DNA from: Candidatus Thiodiazotropha sp. CDECU1
Lineage (GTDB): Bacteria > Pseudomonadota > Gammaproteobacteria > Chromatiales > Chromatiaceae
Direction of reading: 5' to 3'
DNA length: 64,000 nt
NCBI RefSeq assembly: GCF_963455295.1
Contig: NZ_OY734020.1
Span: 1,240,001 to 1,304,000 of the forward strand
Every line of letters begins with the position of its first letter. Within the stretch, counting starts at the first letter, position 1. Of this stretch, positions 1 to 7,910 are shown piece after piece. Both the position numbers and the translations under genes were made by a program. The notes beneath the pieces are model-generated. The model saw nothing but the letters and a program-made list of their open reading frames with translations, was not told the DNA's origin and made no database searches.

Positions 1-2
1 TG

Positions 3-1079
3 AAGCAGGTTGGCGGCGCCAGAGTGGCGGTGATCGGTCAGGCCTTTCCCTATACCCCGATTGCCAATCCGCAACGTTTCATTCCCGACTGGACCTTCGG
101 CATCCAGGATGAATTGATGCAGGGCGTGGTGGATACGGTGCGTGAAAATGAGAAACCCGACCTGGTGGTGGTCCTCTCTCACAACGGTATGGACGTGGAT
201 CTGAAGATGGCCTCCCGGATCTCAGGTATCGATGTCATCTTCGGCGGACATACCCATGACGGGATGCCCGCCCCCACAGTGGTGAAGAATGCCGGCGGCA
301 AGACCCTGGTGACCAACGCCGGTTCCAACGGTAAGTTTCTCGGGGTCATGGACCTGGATGTGAAGGGCGGCAAGGTGCGGGATTTCCGCTATCGTCTGCT
401 GCCGATCTTTTCCAACCTGCTGCCGGCGGACAAGGAGATGCAGGCCTATATCGATGAGGTGCGTGCACCCCACAAGGAGAAACTGGAGGAGAAGCTGGCG
501 GTCACCGAGGAGACCCTCTATCGCCGCGGCAACTTCAACGGTACCTTCGATCAGGTCATCTGCGATGCCCTGACCACGGTCAACGATGCCCAGATCTCCC
601 TCTCCCCGGGTTTCCGCTGGGGTACTACAGTAATGCCGGGGCAGACCATCACCATGGACAATGTCATGGACCAGACCTGTATCACCTATCCCGAGACCTA
701 TCGCCGGGAGATGAAGGGCAGCGATATCAAGGCGATACTCGAGGATGTCTGCGACAACCTCTTCAATAAGGACCCCTATTACCAGCAGGGGGGCGACATG
801 GTGCGGGTCGGCGGCCTCGACTACGTCTGCGAACCTGGCGCCGGCTTCGGCAAGCGTATCTCCAACATGACCCTGGACGACGGCACCAAGATCGAAGCGG
901 ACAAGAACTACGTGGTCGCAGGTTGGGCAACCGTCGGCTCCAAGTCACCCGGTGAGCCGATCTGGGACACCGTGGCGAAATACCTGCGGGATCAGAAGAC
1001 GGTGAAGATCAAGAAAATCAATACACCGAAACTTGTGGGTGTGAAGGATAATCCGGGGCTGGCTGACTATCTTGGATAA
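3..1079 (+). CDS. soxB: Thiosulfohydrolase SoxB, C-terminal part (cut by window edge)
   Basis: The reading frame is open from the first bases of the window, so the start lies upstream. SoxB is the periplasmic di-manganese enzyme that hydrolyses the sulfonate from cysteine-bound thiosulfonate on the SoxYZ carrier. Visible here are the metallophosphatase-type motif GGHTHDG near 245-265, the preceding SHNGMDVD segment, and a complete C-terminal 5'-nucleotidase-like domain ending in NPGLADYLG. About 358 residues are present of the roughly 560 usual for the family. No other sox gene lies downstream; the next gene is convergent. It marks the organism as a thiosulfate/sulfur oxidiser. The family call is firm. 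Confidence 0.93.
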   Translation, partial: KQVGGARVAVIGQAFPYTPIANPQRFIPDWTFGIQDELMQGVVDTVRENEKPDLVVVLSHNGMDVDLKMASRISGIDVIFGGHTHDGMPAPTVVKNAGGKTLVTNAGSNGKFLGVMDLDVKGGKVRDFRYRLLPIFSNLLPADKEMQAYIDEVRAPHKEKLEEKLAVTEETLYRRGNFNGTFDQVICDALTTVNDAQISLSPGFRWGTTVMPGQTITMDNVMDQTCITYPETYRREMKGSDIKAILEDVCDNLFNKDPYYQQGGDMVRVGGLDYVCEPGAGFGKRISNMTLDDGTKIEADKNYVVAGWATVGSKSPGEPIWDTVAKYLRDQKTVKIKKINTPKLVGVKDNPGLADYLG

Positions 1080-1083
1080 AAGA

Positions 1084-1131
1084 AGTCCGCAAATGAACGT
1101 AAATGATATGTAGGGTGCGGCTTGCCGCACC
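1084..1131. repeat. Half copy of a dispersed MITE-like repeat with hairpin
   Basis: This stretch begins with AAGTCCGCAAATGAACGTAA just after soxB and ends in a hairpin (GGTGCGG-CTTG-CCGCACC, 1114-1131). The same order, AAGTCCGCAAAT followed by a GGCTTGCC hairpin core, occurs at 51270-51340 as the left half of a 171-base element with terminal inverted repeats. Here the right half is missing or overwritten by the convergent gene. The hairpin could act as a weak terminator for soxB, but no T tract follows. Confidence 0.55.
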
Positions 1132-1138
1132 ACTGTGC

Positions 1139-2524
1139 TCATTTCTCGATTCCATGGCGCTTCATCTTCTCCCAAAGGTTTTTGCGAGATATACCGAGCG
1201 CATCCGCTGCCTGGCTCATTTTCCCGTCATTTTCGGTTAATGCCATGATGATTGCTTTGCGTTCCGCTGTTTCAATTGAGTGCCTCAGGGTTGTCATGCT
1301 GATGTTTTTGTTATCGTCTTCCTGGGTCAGCAGGTCATTGATGCTGATCCAGGGTGCGTCACACAAGGTGACCGCTCTTTCGATAGCATTTTTAAGTTCA
1401 CGGACATTTCCCGGAAAGGGCATGGATTGCAGCTGTAACTCCACCTCTTTTGAAAGCCCTTTAATACTTTTCCCCGATTTTTTGACAAATTCAGAGGCGA
1501 ACAACCTGGCGAGGTAGACAATATCTTCCCTGCGTTCCCGCAGTGGAGGGATGTCTATGTGAATGACATTGAGGCGCCAGTAGAGATCGGATCTGAATTC
1601 ATTTCTCTTGATGGATTCAGCGAGAGCAACCTGGGTTGCGGCGATGATCCTGGCATCCAGTGTGACTGTTTCCGAGCCACCGACACGCTCGAATTCACGT
1701 TCCTGTAGAATGCGCAGTAGTTTGATCTGTATGTCGGGTGATACTTCGGCGATCTCATCGAGAAAGATTGTCCCACCTTGAGCCTGTTCAAAGCGACCGA
1801 TACGTTGTTGTGTTGCCCCGGTGAAGGCCCCCTTTTCATGACCGAAGAGTTCACTTTCAATCAGGCTGGATGACAGTGCAGCACAGTTGACCTTGATCAT
1901 AGGGCCATGTCGACGTTGACTATTGCGGTGTATCAGGGTGGCTATCACCTCTTTACCAACCCCGGATTCACCCGTGAGCAAGACTGAACTGTCACTCTCT
2001 CCAAGACGGGCAACCAGACGTTCAATTTTGCGCATGGCTGAACTTTTGCCAAGGAATCCACTACCAGGTTTGAAGTTGTTTTCGGCGTCTGAGTGATTGT
2101 GAGTCAATCGCCTGTCGGCACTACAGGAGAGGTGGTGTTCTATCTTGCCAATAAGGTCATTGATATCAAAGGGTTTGGCCAGATAATCAAGTGCCCCGGC
2201 CTTGACCAGGGTAACAGCATCCGATACGTCACAGTAGGCTGTCATGAGGATTACAGGAATGCCGGGAAACTGGAGAGTAATATCGCTAAACAGTTCAATG
2301 CCTGTGCCATCGGATAGGCGAATGTCCGTGACAACAAGGTCGATATCACCTTCTTCAAGCGCTTTTCTGGCGCTGGCAATGTTACTCACCGCACATACAG
2401 GAATCTGTTCCAGGTTCAACCTGTCTTCGAGTGACAGCCGCATGATTTCATCATCTTCAACCAATAGTACGCGATATTCGTTGAAACCACTCCTGTCTTG
2501 CATATCGTTAAGCTTACCCTGCAT
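1139..2524 (-). CDS. NtrC-family sigma-54 response regulator of the cytochrome/Mo operon
   Basis: A 461-residue transcription activator with a receiver domain (about 17-130; phosphoacceptor Asp67 in VVTDIRL, Lys in the AKPFD segment), an AAA+ sigma-54 interaction domain (Walker A GESGVGKE at 185-192, sigma-54 loop GAFTGA at 232-237) and a C-terminal Fis-type helix-turn-helix (about 435-461). Its start overlaps the kinase stop by one base (TGATG), so the two are translationally coupled. The divergent operon begins with a textbook -24/-12 promoter and two GTTACC palindromes at 5186-5201 and 5279-5294, which are the likely binding sites of this protein. The architecture matches the ArxR-type regulators of arsenite oxidation loci, but the signal here is unknown. 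Confidence 0.93.
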   Translation of the reverse strand: MQGKLNDMQDRSGFNEYRVLLVEDDEIMRLSLEDRLNLEQIPVCAVSNIASARKALEEGDIDLVVTDIRLSDGTGIELFSDITLQFPGIPVILMTAYCDVSDAVTLVKAGALDYLAKPFDINDLIGKIEHHLSCSADRRLTHNHSDAENNFKPGSGFLGKSSAMRKIERLVARLGESDSSVLLTGESGVGKEVIATLIHRNSQRRHGPMIKVNCAALSSSLIESELFGHEKGAFTGATQQRIGRFEQAQGGTIFLDEIAEVSPDIQIKLLRILQEREFERVGGSETVTLDARIIAATQVALAESIKRNEFRSDLYWRLNVIHIDIPPLRERREDIVYLARLFASEFVKKSGKSIKGLSKEVELQLQSMPFPGNVRELKNAIERAVTLCDAPWISINDLLTQEDDNKNISMTTLRHSIETAERKAIIMALTENDGKMSQAADALGISRKNLWEKMKRHGIEK

Positions 2525-3999
2525 CAGGCTGCCTTGACTGCAATTATCGGTACGGAAACGTGGAATGTTGTACCCTGATTCTCGTCACTCATCACTTCAA
2601 TTATACCTTCCATACTTTGCACCAATCGATACACGACCCAGAGCCCCAGCCCTGTGCCGTTTGTCTTGGTTGTGAAAAAAGGATCAAAAAGTTGATTCCT
2701 TATGTTGGCCGGTATTCCTGGACCGTTATCACTGACCTCGATGATCAGATGGGCCCCATTCTGATGCATGCAGAAAACAACATTTCCTCCCTGTGGAAGT
2801 ATTTCTATTGCATTCTTCAGCAGGTTGCAGACGATCTGTTCGATTTTTCCAGGAATATGGAGATCCTTGTTGGCACGATTATCCCAGACCACATCGATAC
2901 TCCTGTCTCCAATCTCAGCCTGAATGAGATCATGAAGTTTATCAATATCCTGAATGCTTATTGATTCATGACTCTCTTCAATCTTAAGCCCTACCAACAG
3001 GCTGTGAACGATATCTTTGATTCTGTGCAGTCCTAGGTCGATGACCGGTAGGTAACGGTCAATCAGTTTTTTATCGTCTGGGTGCTTGCGCAACGTATCG
3101 ATACAGTTCAAAAGCCCAGCAAGGGGGTTGTTTACTTCATGTGCAACACCTGCTGTTATACGTCCGAGCGCAACCAGTTTCTCACTCATTGCGATCTCCT
3201 CTTCGAGCATCTTTTTTTCAGCCAATTCAACCATGATTTGGTTAAAGGTGACACTGAGGCGGCCGATCTCGTCCCTCTCCTTGATTGGAATAGGTGTGAA
3301 GTCCGTCATCTCACCCCGACCGACCGCTTCCAGTCCCTGGGTGACTGCGGTAAGGGGTTTGACCATGCGTCGTGACACAATTGTTCCCAAAACGCTGCCG
3401 ATAATAACGAAGCAGAATACAAGTGCAAGAACGATCAGCGCGGTATCTTTTGCTTTTTCGTATAATTGCGCGACAGACAAACGAACTCGAACAACACCCA
3501 TATATTTTTGATCAGAGAAGATTGGAACGACACCTTCCTGAAAACCTGTCTTTGAAAAACCCCCACTGCTTAGCACAATGGTTGACCTTGTATTCATGGC
3601 TTGTTTAAACAGCCTCTCTTCAATCTTGTTGTCAGGTGAAAACGGTAGGCCAATTTTATTACCCGCGGGATGAAGATGTGCCAGAACCTTGCCATCTGCA
3701 TCCAGTATCATTGCAGTGATTACTTCATGACCACCTGTTGTGTCTGATCTTCTGGATGCCATGTTCTTCAAGCTAAGATAGAGCTGCCAGTAGTCACTGC
3801 GCAGCATAACCTTGGGTGTGGTGACGGCGACAAATTCGGATAGCAGAAGGGCCTTGGCACCTAATTCATCCTGAAAGCGTTTCAGGTCCTGTACCACGAT
3901 CACTGCGCCGATCATAAAACCTACTGCCGCCACAACAGTTGTGATGGTAAGTGATAGCTTGATAGCCAATGGCCATGATTTTGGGCTGAATATCGGCAT
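2524..3999 (-). CDS. Membrane sensor histidine kinase of the cytochrome/Mo operon
   Basis: A 491-residue kinase: first membrane helix about 12-36, a periplasmic domain of about 150 residues, second helix about 186-207, a HAMP linker, then HisKA and HATPase. The phosphorylated His287 sits in AGVAHEVNNP; the N box is NLLKNAIE and the G boxes are DNGPGIP and GTGLGLW. I chose the ATG at 3999 because it leaves 13 bases after the upstream stop and has the hydrophobic helix close to the N terminus; longer upstream forms would run through the preceding gene. It sits between a periplasmic binding protein and the response regulator, as in TtrS- or ArxS-like three-component systems. It probably receives the signal from the 4013-4882 protein. 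Confidence 0.9.
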   Translation of the reverse strand: MPIFSPKSWPLAIKLSLTITTVVAAVGFMIGAVIVVQDLKRFQDELGAKALLLSEFVAVTTPKVMLRSDYWQLYLSLKNMASRRSDTTGGHEVITAMILDADGKVLAHLHPAGNKIGLPFSPDNKIEERLFKQAMNTRSTIVLSSGGFSKTGFQEGVVPIFSDQKYMGVVRVRLSVAQLYEKAKDTALIVLALVFCFVIIGSVLGTIVSRRMVKPLTAVTQGLEAVGRGEMTDFTPIPIKERDEIGRLSVTFNQIMVELAEKKMLEEEIAMSEKLVALGRITAGVAHEVNNPLAGLLNCIDTLRKHPDDKKLIDRYLPVIDLGLHRIKDIVHSLLVGLKIEESHESISIQDIDKLHDLIQAEIGDRSIDVVWDNRANKDLHIPGKIEQIVCNLLKNAIEILPQGGNVVFCMHQNGAHLIIEVSDNGPGIPANIRNQLFDPFFTTKTNGTGLGLWVVYRLVQSMEGIIEVMSDENQGTTFHVSVPIIAVKAA

Positions 4000-4012
4000 C
4001 GAAACTCTATAC

Positions 4013-4882
4013 TTAGTCAGTTGGTAACATGGAATAGATAGGATCGGATCGTTTGATTTTGTAAACCATAGCGCGGATATCGTTGAACAATGAATCAGAA
4101 AAGTGACCAAAGCCGTCCAGTTTCAGGTTTTCCAGGAGTGCCTTGCCGGCTGAATCCTCATCCATTCTCTCTAAGGTACTCTTCATCAGACCGACAGTGG
4201 CGTCGTTTACACCTACACGGGAAACAATAGGTGGAAAGCCGAAGCTGGGTGAAGTTTTTATGATTCTGGTTTTCTCAGTGATGTCGGGTCTGAAGATGGC
4301 TAGATATTCCCATATATAGGAATCGACGGCTCCGGCATCAGCAACTTGTTCGGAGACAGCCTGAACTGTCTCAGCATGATTGAAAGTAAAAAAAGTATGG
4401 CGGAAAAATGTTTCTGGTTTCTCACCTTTCTCTATCATTAAGGAAAGAGGATAGAGGAATCCTGAATTGGAATCAGGATCTGAGAAGGCAAATATTTTTC
4501 CCTTCAGGTCGCTGAAGTGTTGGTCTGGGCTGTCATGGTGAACAATGATGTAAGAGTGATAACGGGGTGCGCCTCGGTAGATCGGTACGGTCAGCAGTTG
4601 CAGCGATTCAGGTTTTCTGATCTGGACATATGGATAACCGCATATCCAGGCAAAATCGATACCACCTGAATCCAACAGATCCATCACATCCTGATAAGAT
4701 TTCCGCAGCACAAATTCAACCTTACGATTCATCTTCTGACCTAGATATTGGCTCCACTGGTCTAGAAACCTGAGATTTTCAGTGACTACCACAGCGGTTA
4801 AACCAAAGCGTATGGGCGGCTCTGTTTCGCTGGCAAAAACAGGATTGATCCAGATAAGCATTAATAAACAGATCAGACGCAC
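4013..4882 (-). CDS. PhnD-like periplasmic binding protein, presumed signal sensor
   Basis: A 289-residue exported protein with a short signal peptide (cleavage near VFA-SE, residue 17) and a phosphate/phosphonate-type (PhnD) binding fold: RFGLTAVVV at the N terminus, the DFAWICGYPYV segment and FAFSDPDSNSGFLYP, typical of the ligand cleft. No ABC permease or ATPase is adjacent; instead a histidine kinase and a sigma-54 regulator follow in the same direction. Proteins of this type next to two-component systems (ArxX, or the PhnD-like domain of TtrS) are thought to bind the inducing oxyanion and present it to the kinase. The ligand cannot be read from sequence. First gene of the three-gene sensory operon. 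Confidence 0.85.
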   Translation of the reverse strand: MRLICLLMLIWINPVFASETEPPIRFGLTAVVVTENLRFLDQWSQYLGQKMNRKVEFVLRKSYQDVMDLLDSGGIDFAWICGYPYVQIRKPESLQLLTVPIYRGAPRYHSYIIVHHDSPDQHFSDLKGKIFAFSDPDSNSGFLYPLSLMIEKGEKPETFFRHTFFTFNHAETVQAVSEQVADAGAVDSYIWEYLAIFRPDITEKTRIIKTSPSFGFPPIVSRVGVNDATVGLMKSTLERMDEDSAGKALLENLKLDGFGHFSDSLFNDIRAMVYKIKRSDPIYSMLPTD

Positions 4883-5185
4883 TGGTGTTCCTCAAGAAAG
4901 ATTGCTACTCAGTATTCAGGTTTGGATTAAATGTCACGACCATACTTTCATTAAGTATGTGTCTTGTACTCTATGTGGGTGACATAAGCTTTCGTTGACT
5001 ATAACTGTCACTATTTGTAAAGCCCTATCCTGGAAAGGATAGCAAAAAAACCACTATATATATCTGGATATCGTCATCTTGATATAAATGTAGTTGCGCT
5101 ATTGCCGCTCTGATGACAAATAGTAGTGACTGTTTCGGCAGGGTAAATAAGAATATGGTGAGTTGCTGTCACCTATTTTCACTCT

Positions 5186-5201
5186 GTTACCCATTGGTAA
5201 C
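5186..5201. promoter_or_regulatory. Palindrome GTTACC-N4-GGTAAC, distal activator site
   Basis: A perfect inverted repeat with 6-base arms about 170 bases upstream of the -24 element. The identical arms recur at 5279-5294 with the same 4-base spacer. Position, symmetry and duplication fit an upstream activating site for a Fis-type sigma-54 activator. Binding by the 1139-2524 regulator is inferred. Confidence 0.7.
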
Positions 5202-5278
5202 GGAATGATATCGAGTAGTTACTCTAACAGTATGAAATTTATAGTTTAGTTTTTCCTGGTTACCTTTTTTCTGTTTTT

Positions 5279-5294
5279 GTTACCGCCTGGTAAC
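5279..5294. promoter_or_regulatory. Palindrome GTTACC-N4-GGTAAC, proximal activator site
   Basis: Second copy of the palindrome, centred 93 bases downstream of the first (about nine helical turns) and about 70 bases upstream of the -24 box. A GGTTACC half-site lies at 5258-5264 between the two. Confidence 0.7.
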
Positions 5295-5356
5295 AAGTTT
5301 TAGCCTTAATCTCACCAGCATTATATTAATCTTGTTAATTCAAGTAGATAGAAATA

Positions 5357-5371
5357 TGGCGCGACTCTTGC
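5357..5371 (+). promoter_or_regulatory. Sigma-54 (-24/-12) promoter of the cytochrome/Mo operon
   Basis: TGGCGCG-ACTC-TTGC, with the invariant GG (5358-5359) and GC (5370-5371) exactly 10 bases apart. Transcription would start near 5383, about 60 bases before the first gene. The divergently encoded regulator has the GAFTGA loop needed to activate such a promoter. Confidence 0.88.
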
Positions 5372-5445
5372 CCTTTTGTTCAGCAATGCATTTTTTCTCA
5401 TACCGAATAACTTAGCCATAGTTTGGAGTTGGAGAAGACTGGGCA

Positions 5446-6972
5446 ATGAACAGTGGCGGCGGGATAAATATTACCTGGCGATTGGCGGCAATTCTTTTTG
5501 TTGCGGCAATTCTGTTTTTTTTAACTGCCTGGGGTGGTGTTGAGTACTATACCGCACAATCCTCATTTTGTGGCGGTAGTTGCCATACCATGACAGAACA
5601 GTATGAGGCCTGGAAATCGAACTACCACCACAAGAGCAACAACCCTGATGGGATGCAGGCAGATTGCGTAGATTGTCACTTTCTACCAGGTGATAAACAC
5701 TCTCTGAAGGCAAAATATGAGGGATTGCGACATCTGGCTGCCTATCTCTATAACCCGAATGCGCCACTACCCATACGCCCGGTGATCCCGGATGGCGCCT
5801 GTCTGCAAGCAGGTTGCCACGATCGGGAAATGCTTGGCCAAATTGAAATACAGTACACAGAGAAGGTTCGCTTCAAACACCAGGTCCATTTCAGTGACCA
5901 GGCGCTCGATGGCTACCCGATTACTTGTGATACCTGCCACTTTAAAACATCAGAAGCCAAGCATTTTGAGGTCCCCACGGAGATCTGCTATCTGTGCCAT
6001 TTGAAGCTTGAAAAACCCACCCTTGATAAGGCTGAGATGAGTGAGTGTTGTACAGGTGGCGATATTCAGAAGATCACCTTCGTAAACAGACCAGCCATAG
6101 ATTTCAACCAGGGGGCGTCCCGTTGCGATATCTGTCATGCGATCCCTGAAACATCCTTGCAAAGCCAGTTGCAGGTCGGTGATGAGGCAACAACCAAGAA
6201 ACCGATAACACATCAGTCGATACAGGAAGCGAATGTGGCCTGTGAGAGCTGCCATTTCGAGGTGGTGAAGGGCGGGGGAGAGGTCGTTACCGGAAATGTG
6301 GTGTCGAATGGATGCTTGACCTGCCACAACAGAAGTCAAACCCTGCTGGCCACTGCAGGAGACAAGACACTGATGCATGACAAGCATGTGCCCGACAAGG
6401 CGGACTGTTTTGATTGCCATAGTGTGATCGAACACAAGAACAGAACCGATCATCTCGATTTTGTACGCAACGATTGCCAACTCTGCCACGTTGATCAACA
6501 TAAATATCAAAAGCTGCTGCTTTCAGGAATGCCTGTTGATGAGGAGATTTCAGGTACTCCGCATCTGATGTATGAAGTCAATACCAACTGTATGGCTTGT
6601 CATCTAAAGAAGACATTGAGCAGGGGGCATGATGTAAGAACTGCATCCGGTGATACCTGCGCTGCCTGTCACACAGATCAGCATATACAAATGCTCAGCG
6701 ACTGGAAGGAGTTGCTCGGCAGTGAGGTTGCTGATGTAGAAGAGGTTGAAACTGAAGCACTGGATCTGCTTGCAGAATTGGAAGCGAACTTGACTGAGGA
6801 GCAGTTATCCCTGGCAGAGTCGATGATGGGCAAGGGCAAAGAGCTGTTGAATATAGTGCGTGTCGGTAACGGCGTTCACAACAAGAAATATGCAATCACT
6901 ATTCTTGATGGCGCCTTTGGTAATTTCGAAGACACGATTGAACTACTTGAAGCAACAAGGACTACTGAATGA
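5446..6972 (+). CDS. Membrane-anchored 12-haem c-type cytochrome, NapC/NirT-like N terminus
   Basis: A 508-residue protein with one N-terminal membrane helix (about 9-29) directly followed by FCGGSCHTM, as in NapC/NrfH/CymA quinol dehydrogenases. I count twelve potential haem sites: ten CXXCH (for example CVDCH, CYLCH, CQLCH, CAACH) plus one CX3CH (CGGSCH) and one CX4CH (CLQAGCH). The last ~85 residues lack haem motifs and are acidic/helical. It is the first gene of the operon and replaces the NrfD-type membrane subunit that usually partners such Mo enzymes, so it probably passes electrons between the quinone pool and the Tat-exported FeS and Mo subunits. It is much longer than the tetrahaem NapC proteins; the downstream haem domain is of unassigned type. 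Confidence 0.88.
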   Translation: MNSGGGINITWRLAAILFVAAILFFLTAWGGVEYYTAQSSFCGGSCHTMTEQYEAWKSNYHHKSNNPDGMQADCVDCHFLPGDKHSLKAKYEGLRHLAAYLYNPNAPLPIRPVIPDGACLQAGCHDREMLGQIEIQYTEKVRFKHQVHFSDQALDGYPITCDTCHFKTSEAKHFEVPTEICYLCHLKLEKPTLDKAEMSECCTGGDIQKITFVNRPAIDFNQGASRCDICHAIPETSLQSQLQVGDEATTKKPITHQSIQEANVACESCHFEVVKGGGEVVTGNVVSNGCLTCHNRSQTLLATAGDKTLMHDKHVPDKADCFDCHSVIEHKNRTDHLDFVRNDCQLCHVDQHKYQKLLLSGMPVDEEISGTPHLMYEVNTNCMACHLKKTLSRGHDVRTASGDTCAACHTDQHIQMLSDWKELLGSEVADVEEVETEALDLLAELEANLTEEQLSLAESMMGKGKELLNIVRVGNGVHNKKYAITILDGAFGNFEDTIELLEATRTTE

Positions 6973-7025
6973 GGCGTTAGCAGTATTACGCTACCAATAC
7001 ACGCGGAGGATGAGGAGAGAACAGT

Positions 7026-7877
7026 ATGAGTGATCAGAAACAACCGGAAATCAGTCGCCGCAAGTTTCTAGGTGGCGTCGGTTCCGCAGCCGCTGGTGCA
7101 GCAGCACTGGCAACACCAAATGTTTCGCTTGAGGCGGCGCAATCGAAAGCCCCTCGCTGGGCAATGGTCATGGATCTCAGGCGGTGTATTGGCTGCAGGG
7201 CCTGTACGGTGGCATGTAAATCGGAGAACAGGGTATCGCTTGGCCGGTTCAGGGCAGTCATCCAAGAGAAGACCATGGGTAGCTATCCAAATACTAAGAA
7301 GGCATTCCTGCCATTGATGTGTAATCACTGCGAAGGAAATGAAAAGGATGCTGTTCCGCCATGTGTGAAAGCCTGTCCGGAATACCCTGGCAAGCGTGTC
7401 AAGTTCAAGACTGCTGATGGGAAGACAATACGTTATCGGACTGGCGCTACTTATAAACGACCGGACGGCTTGATCCTGATAGATAAAGAGAAGTGCATCG
7501 GTTGTGGCAAATGTATTGATGCCTGTCCGTATGGTGTTCGTTCATTTGATCCCTTTGTCAAAGCTGGTGCTGATCCAACCAAGCAGGCAGCCGACAAGTG
7601 CGATATGTGCGCACATCGAGTCGACAATGGGGTAGAGCCATCATGTGTCAATACCTGTCAAGGGCGTGCGCGTATCTTTGGCGATCTTAACGATCCAAAC
7701 AGCCAGGTTTCGCAACTCGTGAAACAGCACAATCTTGCGACACCCGATAATGTGCTGCTTGCTGATGAGGGAACCAACCCGCATGTGTTCTATATTGATC
7801 CGGATAATATCTTAAAGACCCTCTATACACAGCGGAAGAAGGGAAAACTGGACCACTTTGTGGATCAGATTGTTTAG
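7026..7877 (+). CDS. Tat-exported four-cluster ferredoxin subunit (DmsB/PsrB/ArrB type)
   Basis: A 283-residue electron-transfer subunit. The N terminus carries a twin-arginine signal (SRRKFLGG, residues 10-17) followed by an Ala-rich region. Sixteen cysteines form four [4Fe-4S] motifs: CIGCRACTVACK, CNHC...CVKACP, CIGCGKCIDACP and CDMC...CVNTC. The pattern is that of the small subunits of polysulfide, thiosulfate, tetrathionate and arsenate reductases. A ribosome site GAGGAG precedes the ATG by about 7 bases. It would bridge the multihaem cytochrome and the molybdenum subunit encoded on either side. A separate Tat signal on this subunit is somewhat unusual, since such subunits often travel with the catalytic subunit. 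Confidence 0.92.
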   Translation: MSDQKQPEISRRKFLGGVGSAAAGAAALATPNVSLEAAQSKAPRWAMVMDLRRCIGCRACTVACKSENRVSLGRFRAVIQEKTMGSYPNTKKAFLPLMCNHCEGNEKDAVPPCVKACPEYPGKRVKFKTADGKTIRYRTGATYKRPDGLILIDKEKCIGCGKCIDACPYGVRSFDPFVKAGADPTKQAADKCDMCAHRVDNGVEPSCVNTCQGRARIFGDLNDPNSQVSQLVKQHNLATPDNVLLADEGTNPHVFYIDPDNILKTLYTQRKKGKLDHFVDQIV

Positions 7878-7910
7878 TCCCTTGCGGCATGTTTTTAGAG
7901 AGGAATTGAT

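Larger units (their letters stand above)
4883..5445. other. Divergent regulatory region between sensor and respiratory operons
   Basis: This 563-base AT-rich stretch contains no convincing gene. It carries the sigma-54 promoter at 5357-5371, two perfect GTTACC-N4-GGTAAC palindromes and an extra GGTTACC half-site at 5258-5264. A pyrimidine/T-rich segment lies around 5241-5280. The promoter of the minus-strand sensor genes must lie near 4890-5000 but I could not single it out. Confidence 0.7.
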
